This document shows, one piece after another, positions 45,877 to 56,706 of a stretch of DNA of 64,000 nucleotides. The notes under the pieces are model-generated. The model did no database searches and had not been told where the DNA came from. It was given only the letters and a program-made list of their open reading frames with translations. The position numbers and the translations under genes were made by a program. Every line of letters begins with the position of its first letter. Within the stretch, counting starts at the first letter, position 1. Source of the DNA: Gigaspora rosea (taxonomy: Eukaryota > Glomeromycota > Glomeromycetes > Diversisporales > Gigasporaceae); the NCBI GenBank assembly GCA_003550325.1, contig QKWP01000339.1, positions 270,944 to 334,943 on the forward strand, written 5' to 3'.

Positions 45877-46670
45877 GGGAACCACTATTTACACTATGGT
45901 TTTTGCTATTTGCACCATGGATTTCATGTAACAGTAGATTATCAATTAACAATTTCTATTTGCACCAAAGTAATATATGTTGCACCAATAAAAACTCGCC
46001 TTTTTTTGTAGATTAAAAGTTATTGGCGCCGTTAATGTCGTGTAATATTACACAAATCTTCTTTTGGTAGCCTAATCTAATGCGGGCCAACCCTAACCCT
46101 AAATTTATAATGCGGGCAAACTCTTACCCGAATTTTTTAAGGCCTTAACATAATGCGGGCCAGATTTTCGCAATTTTGTGTAACCTTGGACTATACTCAT
46201 GTTGCACCAATAAAAACTCGCCTTTTTTTGTAGATTAATAGTTATTTTGCGCCGTTAATGTCATGTAACATTACACAAATCTTGTTTTGGTAATCTAGAA
46301 GGCCTGCTAACCTAATTTTATAATGCGGGCCAACCATAACACTAATTTTATAATGCGGGCCAACCCTTATCCTAATTTTTTAAGGCCTTAAAAAATTAGG
46401 GTAAGGGTTGGCCCGAATTATAAAATTAGGTTAGGGTTGGCCCGCATTATAAAATTAGGTTAGCAGGCCTACTAAATTACCAAAACAAGACTTGTATAAC
46501 ATTACACGACATTAATGGCACGAAATAACTATTAATCTACAAAAAAAGTCGAGTTTTTTTGGTGCAACATATATTACCATGGTGCAAATAGAAAAGGTTG
46601 ATTGATAATCTACTATTACATGAAATCCATGGTGCAAATAGCAAAAACCATGGTGTAAATAGCAGTTCCC
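45877..46670. mobile_element. Long-TIR element with GCGGGCC repeats
   Basis: The ends GGGAACCACTATTTACACTA and, reversed at the right, GGGAACTGCTATTTACACCA start inverted repeats that continue for well over 100 bp (ATTTGCACCATGGATTTCAT is shared). The interior has repeated TAATGCGGGCCAACCCTAA words in both orientations and an ACATTACACAAATCTT word also found in the Mutator-like element at 29236. TTATATA lies near both borders, a possible 7-9 bp duplication. There is no coding capacity. Mutator-like by structure. Confidence 0.75.
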
Positions 46671-47019
46671 TTTATATATTTGATTATTTTATATTTAAAA
46701 TTATGGAGCTATCTATGCGCCACCCCAGTGATCGGCCAATCAAATTAAAAAAATATTGTGAATAAATAAAAAAAATAAAATAAAATAAAAAAACGTAATA
46801 AAAGCATTAAAAAAAGTGTCGAAACAGTATCACTGAATTTATTGAATTTATTTATAAAAAAAAAATATAGTATAACAAAACCATATCACTGAATTTATCG
46901 AATTTACTAAAAAAAATACAGTATAACAAAACCATATTACCACAAATTTACTTATAGTAAAAAATACATCGCACCGTTTCAAAAATTCCCAACAAAAACG
47001 AACAACAAACAGATAATTT
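46671..47019. other. Unassigned AT-rich spacer
   Basis: It contains a near-duplicate ATATCACTGAATTTAT(T/C)GAATTTA at about 46830 and 46885. On the minus strand its right end is the tail of the mini-exon array (last frame stops at 46948). Confidence 0.35.
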
Positions 47020-47770
47020 CAACAAAACGTCAACAGCACGACAATTCCACAACAATAACACACCAAAAATGGCAACTCCAATAACTCCAGTAACGATGGC
47101 TCCAACAGCAAAATCATATCTGGAAGAAAGAGAAGCAAATATATAAAAAAAAACTGCCCAAGAAAAAGAAATGGCGACTCCAATAACTTTAGTAACGATG
47201 GCTCCAATGGCGAAATAAAACCCAGAAAAAAAAGAAGCAGTAAATATATAAGAAAAAATACTGATACCAAGACGAAAACTTACCTGAAACCTCCAGTAAC
47301 GACAGCTCCAACGGTGAAATAGCACCTGAAATAAAGAGAAGCAGAAGTAAATATATAAGAAAAAAACAAAAAACGACACCAAAACAAAAAAAAATACCCA
47401 AAACCTGCGAAATCACATACAGAAGAAAGATAAGCAAATATATAAGAAAAAACTCACTCAAGACGAAAAAAACGGTGATTCCAGTAACGATGGCTCCAAT
47501 GGCGAAATCAAATCTGGAAGAAAAAGAAGAAGCAGTAAATATATAAGAAAAAAAATGACACCAAGACGAAAAACTTACCCGAAACCTCCAGTAACGACCT
47601 GGAAAAAAGAGAAGCAGCAGTAAATATATAAGAAAAAATCTGCCACCAAGACGAAAACTTACCCGAAACCTCCAGTAACGACAGCTTCAAAGGCGAAATT
47701 AAGAAAGAGAAGCAGCAGTAAAAATAAAAGAAAAAAAGCATCCCCAAGACAAAGAAAATAGTGACTCCAA
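47020..47770 (-). repeat. Tandem array of mini-exon-like units
   Basis: About seven units of 84-110 bp repeat on minus. Each has a T-rich part (TTCTTATATATTTACTGC then a pyrimidine tract), a segment near ATTTCGCCATTGGAGCCATC and GTTACTGGAGGTTTC, and a GTAAGTTTTCGTCTTGG. Several units therefore carry both a plausible 3' splice site (TTCCAG or TTTCAG) and a 5' splice site (CAG/GTAAGT or GGG/GTAAGT) around a coding-like core. Frames read Gly/Val/Ile-rich peptides such as FAIGAIVTKVIGVAI. The last unit continues to a stop at 46948. It could be a gene with duplicated mini-exons or a simple tandem repeat. Confidence 0.6.
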
Positions 47771-47786
47771 TAACACCATTAACTAG

Positions 47787-47875
47787 GGGTCTTAGCTGGG
47801 TCGGGTCAGACCCGGGTCAGAATAAATCCAGGTCGGGTCAGACCTGGGTTAGACCCGGGTCAGATTATATACATC
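47787..47875. repeat. GGGTCGGGTCAGACC short repeats
   Basis: Four to five copies of GGGTCAGACC(C/T)GGGT-like words make a GC-rich island at the left edge of the 11-kb element. They may be the end of another transposon (TAGGGGTCTTAGCTGGGTCG) or belong to the element. No matching inverted end was found near 59.2 kb. Confidence 0.6.
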
Positions 47876-47888
47876 AGCAAATTTAATA

Positions 47889-48059
47889 GGGCGAAATATA
47901 GCGCAATAATTTACGAAGTGTAATAACAACGCAATATTACGTAATAACTTTCGCAATATAGCGAAATATAAAATACAAAAATATTACGTAAGATTATTAC
48001 GCAATATTATGCAAGAAATTATGCAATATAACGTAGAATAATTCAAAATAATTTAAATC
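47889..48059 (+). repeat. Left TIR and subterminal repeats
   Basis: The TIR covers 47889-47915. It is followed by CGCAATATTACGTAATAA, TCGCAATATAGCGAAATA and ACGCAATATTATGC words. These match words at the right end (59075-59224). Confidence 0.7.
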
Positions 48060-48595
48060 GATTGAGATAAATTACTATGAACAAAGAGTGCAAAATAATT
48101 CGAAATAATTCGAATTATAATAAAATGGATTAATTTAATTAAAAATATTTAAAAATAAAGAGCTAATATTTTTAACCGTCAATATTCAAGAATGTAACAT
48201 ATTGAGATAAATTACTATGAACTATGAAAGCAAAATAATTCGGATTAAGTTAAAATAATTTGAATTAATTAAAAATAATGAAAATATAAGGCTAAAATTT
48301 TTTAAACGTCAATATTCAAGAATGAAACAGATAGAGATAAATTACTATGAACAAAGAGAGCAAAATAATTTGAAATAATTCGAATTATAATAAAATAGAT
48401 TAATTTAATTAAAAATATTTAAAAATAAAGAGCTAATATTTTTAAACGTCAATATCAAAAATGAAATAGATAGAGATAAATTACTATGAACTATGAGTGC
48501 AAAATAATTCAAAATAATTCGAATTATTTTAAAAGATTTGAAATAATTAAAAATAATGTAAATTATAGGCCTAAAATTTTAAATGTCCATATTAA
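48060..48595 (+). repeat. Tandem repeat of about 135 bp, four units
   Basis: Units start with GAGATAAATTACTATGAAC at 48064, 48204, 48334 and 48473 and share AAAATAATTCGAAATAATTC and ACGTCAATATTCAAGAATG. Confidence 0.85.
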
Positions 48596-49898
48596 TTAAC
48601 TTAGTTCGAATAAATATGAATCTAATTAAATGAAAGTTTAATATGATTCTACGTAACAATCGAATAATGCGAAATAAGCATGTTTGAGAAATTTACTATA
48701 AATGGACTTAGTTTTTTTAATGCAAATTAATTCAAATAAAAGTTGTTCACATTTCTAAATACAGTATAGTAAAGAAAGTTTAAAAGAGTAATAGTTTGAT
48801 AGAGACTAAATTTTTTAAGGTAATTGAATTATGCGCATAGTTCTTAATAATATATTACCTTAAATCGATACATGTAGTTTAAAAAATCAAATAAAGCTTC
48901 TATGATTCTACGCAACAATCGAATAATGCGAAATACAAATGTTCGTGAATTTACTATAAATGGCTTTTTTAATGTGGATTAATTTAAATAAATCTTTTCG
49001 TATTCCTAAATATAGTAATAGTTTAATAGGGGCTAAAATTTTTAATGAAAGTATTATTGAACATTGTTCTAAATTATAATAAATCACCTTAGAACTAATA
49101 CATGTAGTTTATGATTCTACGTAATGCGAAATATGCATATTTGTGAAATTTACTATAAATGGAATACAATTGATTTAAGTCAGAATAATTCAAATTGATG
49201 TAGCTTTATTACTAAATATAGTATTTAAGGTAATCAGATTAATTCACATTGTTCTAACTGATACAGATACATTTCGGGAGGTATTAAATTTATCAATTGA
49301 GTACGTCGGCATTTAAAATGAAATAGGTCAAATGTATTTAATATATATATAGTAATGTAAGTTTAAAAGGGTAATAGTTTGATAGGGGCTAATATATTTA
49401 AGGTAATCGGATTAATTCGCATTGTTCTAACTTATAATTTTGATATAATTAAATAAAGATTAAAATTTCGAATTTATTACAAAGATCTATATTTTTAGAA
49501 TTAAATTGCAAATGAATGTATAAAAAATTGATTACTTTAGATAATGCGAACGTTATTAAATATTTTCTTTAATTAATATCAATATAATTCGAATTAATTT
49601 GAGTGCATTAGAATCTTTTCAAAAAAATTTAAATAAACCGACATTCGCTCTCATGATTTTCATTTTTTTCTGATCAAATTCATTTCGATACCTTGATAAT
49701 TCAATCTTTACGCTTAAACACTTTTACATTTATACATTTCAATCTTCTTAATTTCATTACTTTTAAATCGTTATCAATTTACCTTTATTTTTTAATTCAT
49801 TTCGCATTATTCATATTATTTAATATCATATATTTATTTCATTTTTTCATTTATTTTATTTTATACTTTATTTTATATCCTTTATTTTATCTTATCAA
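48596..49898. other. Left non-coding arm of the Plavaka element
   Basis: Three diverged copies of a segment with ATGATTCTACGTAACAATCG, GAATAATGCGAAATA and TTTACTATAAATGG lie near 48640, 48900 and 49110. From 49680 the plus strand is pyrimidine-rich up to the start codon of accessory A, as in fungal promoters. The frame at 49693-49977 is a T-rich artefact. Confidence 0.6.
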
Positions 49899-51925
49899 AT
49901 GGCTTCTTCTTCAAAATCGCAAGCGGGAAAACATGAGCAACTTGTCGCTGGTCGGCGTGTGGCTTTTAAAAAAATGACTGCTATTAGGCCTGCATCTCAG
50001 TTAGATACTGAGCGGGAAAGTGCGCCTTTAGTAGAAACAATTAGCACTCTATCACATCTTACTCCAAGACCTCTTGATGGTTAAAATTAAAAAATAAATT
50101 TGTTTATTTCGTTAATTTACTAGTTATAGTATTTTTAATTTAATATTTTATTTAAAATAATTTAAGATCAAATAACTTTGGCTGCTATTATGGATAAACT
50201 CAATGAGCTATCCGAACATGTTTTAAAAATTGACCGAAAACTTTCAGCTCTGGACAGTCGAGTTTCGGAAGGTCTACAATTAAAAGAAGAGACAAATTTT
50301 ATTAAAGTAATTATTATTTTTATATATTAATGTTTATATTATTTTATTTTAAGCTAATTATATTAAATTTAATTATAGCAAACTTGTTCGGCAGTTGCTA
50401 AATCTCTTATCACGTCTAATATCTATCCAACTAATGAAGAATTAAAAGATGCGATGGAGGAGTACCTTGAAGATAATGAACCTGAATTTTACAAATCAAA
50501 GGAAGATAAAGATTGGAATACTTATTATGAAGCATATCTTGCGAGTCCTGTAATTGTTTTAATTATTTCGAATTATATCGCATTTTTTTAAATTATTTCT
50601 CTATCCTTTATTATAATCTTTCATTATTTCGTTAAATTTGTATTTTAATTTTCTTAACTAATTCGATTTATTTAGCTTAAAATTAATTACACTTAATTCA
50701 TGTTTATGACAATCTTACTTATTCGTTAAATTTGTATTTTATTTTCTTAACTATTTCGAATTATTTCGCATTAATTTAATTACACTTAATATTTGTTTAT
50801 TATAATCTTTTATTATTTCGTTAAATTTGTATTTTAATTTTCTTAACTATTTCGATTTATTTCGCATAAATTTAATTAGCTTAATATTTTTCTATAAGTT
50901 TGTTTCTTGTTAAAATGTTTTTTTTTTGCTTTTATTACATTTACATTACTGTCGTTTTTTAAAATTTTAATTATTGTTACCATACTCAATCTAATTCGAA
51001 CTAATTCGACTATTTTTAATTTATTTGAATAACATCTATTAGCTTTTAGCAGCACATCGTTCGTGCAGAAGTCGACTTACCACGTCTATTAAAGCTGCGC
51101 TTTTTTCTGTTTATGGCGAATCTTTATTAGATCATATTACCACAAAAGCAACTCCCACACAAACGGATGTATGGAAAAAATCTTCTAAAACAGCTGCAGC
51201 ATATCAGAAGCTATTAAGACCACTTGATGATAGTTCAGAAGATACCTACTTCGACCGAATTTTGGAAAAAGTATGGTCAAATACTACACCAAATAACAAT
51301 CAATTGGCATACACGTTAACCGTATGCCAAATTATGTTGAATCATAATTTTGACAAGTTGGTTATGGATGATGTAGTTACGAAAAAAAGACTGGAGAGAA
51401 ATGTTGTAAGTAATATATAATTAAATATATTTATTTAATTTAAACTTTTTAAAATAATTCGAACTAATGTAATTTTATTTTTTATTTTTTTTATTTTTTT
51501 TTTATGTAATTTTATTTAATTAGGATAAGCTATATGCACAGACAGCATTTATTCCTCCAGAAGATGGTAATGATTCTTTAGATGAAGCAGAAGAATTCGA
51601 AATTGTCCCAGCTGTTACTAAGAAAAGTAGGAAGCGAAGAAAGACACAAACACAATCAAGCGCATCCTCTTCACATCCTGCCAAAAAGGGTAAATCTACC
51701 CGTACCACTGTTACCGTCGAAGCTACACCTATTCATTCATCCGTACATTCACCCGCGTATTCACCCGCACATTCGCTCGCCGATACAAATATATCCGGCA
51801 CACTTCACGATGATTCGCAACAATCCGCACAAACGCAAGATAATCCGATTGATCCCTCCTCATCACAATCCATCCCGCAACAAAATCCTACTTCTGAAGA
51901 TGCTGAGCATCACGATGAATCATAA
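49899..51925 (+). CDS. Plavaka-element accessory protein A, 5 exons
   Basis: Exons 49899-50079, 50167-50306, 50379-50549, 51043-51405 and 51524-51925 join at GT-AG sites in consistent phase to give 418 residues. Residues about 60-107 form a probable coiled coil (DKLNELSEHVLKIDRKLSAL). Residues 108-285 form the conserved part shared with accessory B: IYPTNEEL, DWNTYYEAYLASPLLAAHRS, RLTTSIKAALFSVYGESLLD, DDSSEDTYFDRILEKVW, TVCQIMLNHNFDKL. The tail has a nuclear-localisation-like KKSRKRRK (318-325) and a Ser/His/Pro/Gln-rich end. No known family is recognised. The start was chosen as the first ATG after the pyrimidine-rich stretch. It converges on the transposase gene. By analogy with two-protein CACTA systems it may bind element DNA with the transposase; this is inference. 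Confidence 0.8.
50550..51042 (+). repeat. Intron 3 of accessory A with 95-bp tandem repeats
   Basis: This 493-nt intron is much longer than the others. It contains three tandem copies of a unit with TATTTCGTTAAATTTGTATT (near 50625, 50720 and 50815) followed by TTTTCTTAACTA and TTCGAATTAT words. The flanks are CCT/GTAATTG and TATTAG/CTT. Confidence 0.75.
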
Positions 51926-52556
51926 ATTTTTTTTTTTTGATTATATAAAAATGTCCGAAAAATATTTAATTATTTTTTTTTAATTTTCTTATTCTTTTTA
52001 TTTCGCTTATTATTCTTTTTTTCTTTATTTTTTTTTTACTTTATTTTTTTATTTAATATATCTTTTTTTCATTTTTTTTGTTTTTATTTTATTTATCTTT
52101 TTTATTTTTTTTTATATTTATTTTATTATATATATATATTTATTTTATTTTTTATTTAATAAATTTATATTAATATATTTCAAATTAATTTTAAATATTT
52201 CGAATTAGTTCGATTATTTTAGATAAATTTAGATTTAATCTAATTCGTTTATCAAATGATATTTTTAAATTGATATACATACTTAATTAAGTTCGAAACA
52301 ATTCGAACTAATTTAAATTGGTTTCGCATGATATTTTAAATTTGATATACTTAATTAAGTTCGAAATAGTTCGAACTTATTTAATATCATTTGTTTTATT
52401 TAATTTTTAGGTTAAGTTATTTTAAATTTTTCTAATCATTTTAACTTTTTATAAATTTTAATTATTTTAATTTTGTTCTGTATTAACTATTCTAAACAAT
52501 TTACATTAATGCGAAATAATTCGAAATATGCGAAACTATTCTAATCTGATTTAATT
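51926..52556. other. T-rich spacer between converging genes
   Basis: Poly-T-rich on plus up to 52150, then TTCGAA-containing repeats (GAACTAATTTAAATTGGTTTC; TTAATTAAGTTCGAAA twice near 52280-52365). It should hold both 3' untranslated regions. No other gene is seen. Confidence 0.5.
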
Positions 52557-55500
52557 TTAGAACAGATACTTATTTACTAAATAATCATTTGATTTATCAA
52601 AGCGTGGAATTATATGAACATGATTTTTAATTGCTTCAATATCTACGATGTTATATAATTCAGTTTTTTTAAGTCTAGGACATCCATAATAATATGGATC
52701 ATTTGTAGACTTAAAATCATACCACCGGATTAATGCGAGATTAAGCGCACTTTCTTCAGTAGTTTCGACATTGAGTAATAAATATATCTATAATTAAATA
52801 TTAAATATTTAATATTTTATAAAATTTAAAAAAAAATAAAAATACAACAAATACCTGTCCATAACAAATTCCATCATCTGACAAATATTCTAATAGTTCT
52901 TCAGAATTCATAGCAACTTCTACATTGCTATACCAGGCTTTGCCATAAAAATCTTCTGTTGCTCGAATTATAGACCCATTTTCTAAAGTTACTGAGCTAT
53001 ATAATTTAATTATATAATTATCTATATTTTTTTGGTTTGTTAAACTAAAATATTTAGTTAAATAATATAATAAATATTCAAGCCCAAAATGTATTTTAGA
53101 ATTTGGTCTATAATTTTTTAATTTGAGGTCAATAAATTGCTGAGCATTATTAAAACCAACTGTCCAAATTAAATTAGTAAATTTAAAAGGAGTTATAGTT
53201 TTGAAATTTTTTGGTTTTCTTGATAATAATTTTGATGCAACAGCCTGTCTTTGAACCTATTTAATATAATTAAATTTAGTTAACTTTTATAAAAATATTA
53301 TAAACATTATTAAAAAATTTAACAATTATTACCATTTTCAATATTTGATCCTCTATATTTTGCTTATTAGTTAAATAATATGGTTTTTTAACAAAATCTT
53401 TATGAAGACTTTCATAGGTTTCAGTAGAAAAACCATTTAAAGAACCATATTTTTTAATTAAATCAGTAGTATGATAGACCCATGAATGTAATTTTGGAAA
53501 CTTTAATTCAGAATTAGAATATGTATTAAAAAGAGCAATAAAATTTTCAGCCCAATCTATTATTAGATTCTAAATAAAATAAAACTATATTAATATTTGT
53601 TATTTAATTAAAAATTTTCAAATATTTTGGTTTAATTCGCAAGGTTGCGAACATATTTACATACCTCAAAATCATTTAAGTCAGATTCAGCGAATTCCTC
53701 ATAGCGACTTAAAATATACATATTATTCCAAACTTCATAAAGCTTCAATAACTTTTCTTGAATAGTTTTGCTAATATTCAGATTATCCAAAACAAATATC
53801 ATAACCTTCATAATATTACGGTATTCACCTGCAGTAATTCTGGCAAGTGATGAAATTCCATTTTTAAAAATCTTAAGACCCGAAAACCTTGGAATATTAG
53901 CTAACCTATTATCAATTTTATCTAGAATTGAAGCACCATATTGTTCTTTTAATAGATCTAATGTAAAATTAATTTGGTGTTTAAATAATCCCAAATCTAA
54001 ATGGTGCATTCTATCAATTACAGTAGCTTCATAAATATTGATATCACTAAAATTAATAAAATAAAAAGTTAATAAAGAATTATACATTGTCATAAGAAAT
54101 TCTAAATAACGTGGTATAATTTGAACTAATTCGCAACGTTGCAATTTATATTACATTAATTATTTATTGCAAAAGTGAATAAATTTTAATTGATTCGAAC
54201 CATTTTACATTATTGCAACTAATTCGCAATATTAAATTTAGAATTATTTAAAATATATAATTCGAATAATTCTTTAAATATTTTTATCTGAATATTTAAT
54301 AAAAAAATATAAACTTACTTAAAGTTCCAAAAGTAATTTGGTATGGATTCTATACATACTGATTTTTCATCACCATTATCAAAATAGTTTCTCATATTTT
54401 CATGATTTCTTAGAACCAAATCATGTTTAGAACATTCTGTACTTGCTAAATTTTTTCTATCAACTAAGCAAAAATGACAAGGATAATTGGAATTTGTTGA
54501 TTTATAAGTTAGACAAAAGATAGCAGCTTCCGGCCAATCTGCGATTATAGTCGAAACTTTCGGATATAACCAGACAACTTTGTTATTAATTAACATATTT
54601 ATACCCAAGTTCGAATACTTTTGAATTGGTTCTAATAAAATTTCTAAACATTTATGAAATGTTTGTCTGACTATTGGTTTATTTTTAGCAGATGTTTTGA
54701 TTATTGGCAAATAACCCAATAACTGCTTAGCATCTTGCTTATTTCTTCGCCATGTAGGTATATATCCTAGTGACATATATATTGGATGAAGCTGAATTTT
54801 ACCCAATGTGCCACAATTTGTTGCATCCGAATATAAAATAATTGATAAAAGTTTTGACTCTACAGGCAAAGTATTTTGTGTGGTTTTCCACCACATTCCA
54901 TTAATTTGCTCTTTATGAATAATCTCTTTGTCATTCTTTAAAAAAAATAAAAATAAATTAATATAAAACAAAATAAATATTTGATTTACAAATAATATTA
55001 AAAGTTATATATACCTCAGTAGTATTATATAATTCTTTATACTCAAATTCCAAATGTTGAGCTATATCGGGAATTACTAATTTACTTTCAATACAGCTGA
55101 TTAAATCTATATGGTATAAGAAATACTCAGTATTATCAAGTTCTAATACTTTGGTTTTTTTATATGACAAGTTAGATTTAATATTATTCATAAATTCCTT
55201 GCCTTGTTTAATGTTTTTTGGTAATGGAGATTTAGAATGCCTTGAATGCTTATTAAAAAATGAAATAATAGCATTCCCAGCAGCATTACTAAGCTTATAT
55301 TTAGTAACCAAAAGCATTAAATCGGCATAAGCTTCATTTGGAAATTCATCATGTTTCTGATTCAACTCATCATCATCTGAAGAGTTTTGAATTTCTTCGG
55401 TAAAAGCTGAATCATTTAAAAGTCCATTAGAAAATTCCTGATATTCCTGCAAACTGCTTTCAAGTCCCTCAAGTAAATTATCAGCAGGATCTAATTCGAA

Positions 55501-55905
55501 ACAATTCGAATTATCGTTATTAGTTTCTAATTCAAAAGACATATTGGCTAAACTATTGGAAAGATCATCTGTATTAGTTACACCTGAAGGACCAGCATTA
55601 GTGCAATATAATTCCAAATTAGAATTAATTTCATTATCTTTAACAACTTTCGAAACGTTGCGAAACTTGATATTTTTAAATGAAATTTTATTAGCAGAAA
55701 CATCTCGATTAATTTCTACTTTTTTAGATTTATTGTATTCTTTTTGTTTTAATTTAGGTAGTTTCGAAATATTGCGAATAGGTGCTGGTTGTTTTACAAC
55801 TATCGGTGCAATTTCAGCACTATCAACACAGGTATTCATATGTTGAGTTAATCTATTGCGGCTTGCAAAGGTACGTGGGCAAAATAGGCATTTGAATTCA
55901 GACAT
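52557..55905 (-). CDS. Plavaka-type transposase, 6 exons, intact
   Basis: Exons on minus: 55905-55015, 54935-54319, 54046-53665, 53569-53333, 53256-52855 and 52787-52557. All introns are GT-AG, and the sum is 2760 nt or 919 residues with all phases consistent. Residues 6-26 make a C2HC zinc finger (CLFC ... HMNTC). A low-complexity acidic region follows to about 200. The catalytic region includes YSDATNCGTLGK (Asp 334), GYLPIIK, DWPEAAIFCLT with a Cys pair (PCHFCLVD), ATVIDRMHHLDLGLFKHQ (514-520 region), then IPRFSGLKIFKNG and ARITAGEYRNIMKV, hallmark motifs of Plavaka (a CACTA/EnSpm-like group in fungi). The C-terminal exon holds WYDF, YYYGCPRL and HIIPRFDKSNDYLVNKY, also typical. It should excise and insert the element. 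No stop or frameshift is seen. It lies between two accessory genes, divergent from B. Confidence 0.92.
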
Positions 55906-56706
55906 TTTTAAGAGATAATTATTTAAATTTAAAAAGTATTGAAAGTTTCAAGTTCTGATGATTTAAGAAAGTAAAAAAAATTCAAGCAAAAAATTTAATA
56001 ATAGGAGCGAAGAATATATTTTAATTTATCGAAAAGACTAAATTTAATCTTGTTTTTTTAATGAATTAAATTCGATACATTCGTTACATTAATATTTAAT
56101 AAATTTTAAATATATGATTTGTATTCAATCTAATTTAAATTAATAATACACAGCATTTCAAACTTACTAGATTTATTCTAAATTGCAGCTATTAATTAAT
56201 TTAACTCAATTCGAATCATTGCGAATTAATTTTAACTTATGCAAAATAATCATAAAAACGTACATAAATTAAATTCGTTATGTTAATTAACATTATTTTA
56301 TTAAGTATTGTAGTAGTAAAAATTTATTTACATTATTAATAATTCGAAAAAATCTGAATATCATAACCGAATAAACATCGGGCTGATCCGTGTCGATCTC
56401 TATATCTGATTGGCTGCACATGACTGGAATCCAACACAAAATCGTGTCCGGACAATTAGATCTACAATCAACATTGTTGACATTTTAAGCTTTTCAACTT
56501 TTATTTCAATTACACAAACTAGTTTTCGTATTTATAATTGTTTTATATTCAAATTTCTTTGCTACTAAATCTTTTGTTTATTTTAGTTTATTTTGATTTA
56601 CTTTAAAATTTTTAAGTCTTTCGTTATTTTTACTACATATCTTTCGTTATTTTTACTACATACTTTACTACTAACTTCACTTTAAGTTTTTTTATCTATT
56701 TTAACA
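55906..56706. promoter_or_regulatory. Bidirectional promoter region, transposase / accessory B
   Basis: An 801-bp spacer separates the divergent start codons at 55905 (minus) and 56707 (plus). The plus side becomes T-rich with TTTCGTTATTTTTACTACAT repeated near 56620-56665, before ATG 56707. It has TTCGAA-type words. A small GC-richer island lies at 56365-56465. The promoter role is inferred from position. Confidence 0.5.

Noticed and set aside
49693-49977. 94-codon Phe/Leu/Ile-rich ORF as a membrane protein
   Set aside because: It is the T-rich upstream region of accessory A read in another frame; it overlaps A's first exon.
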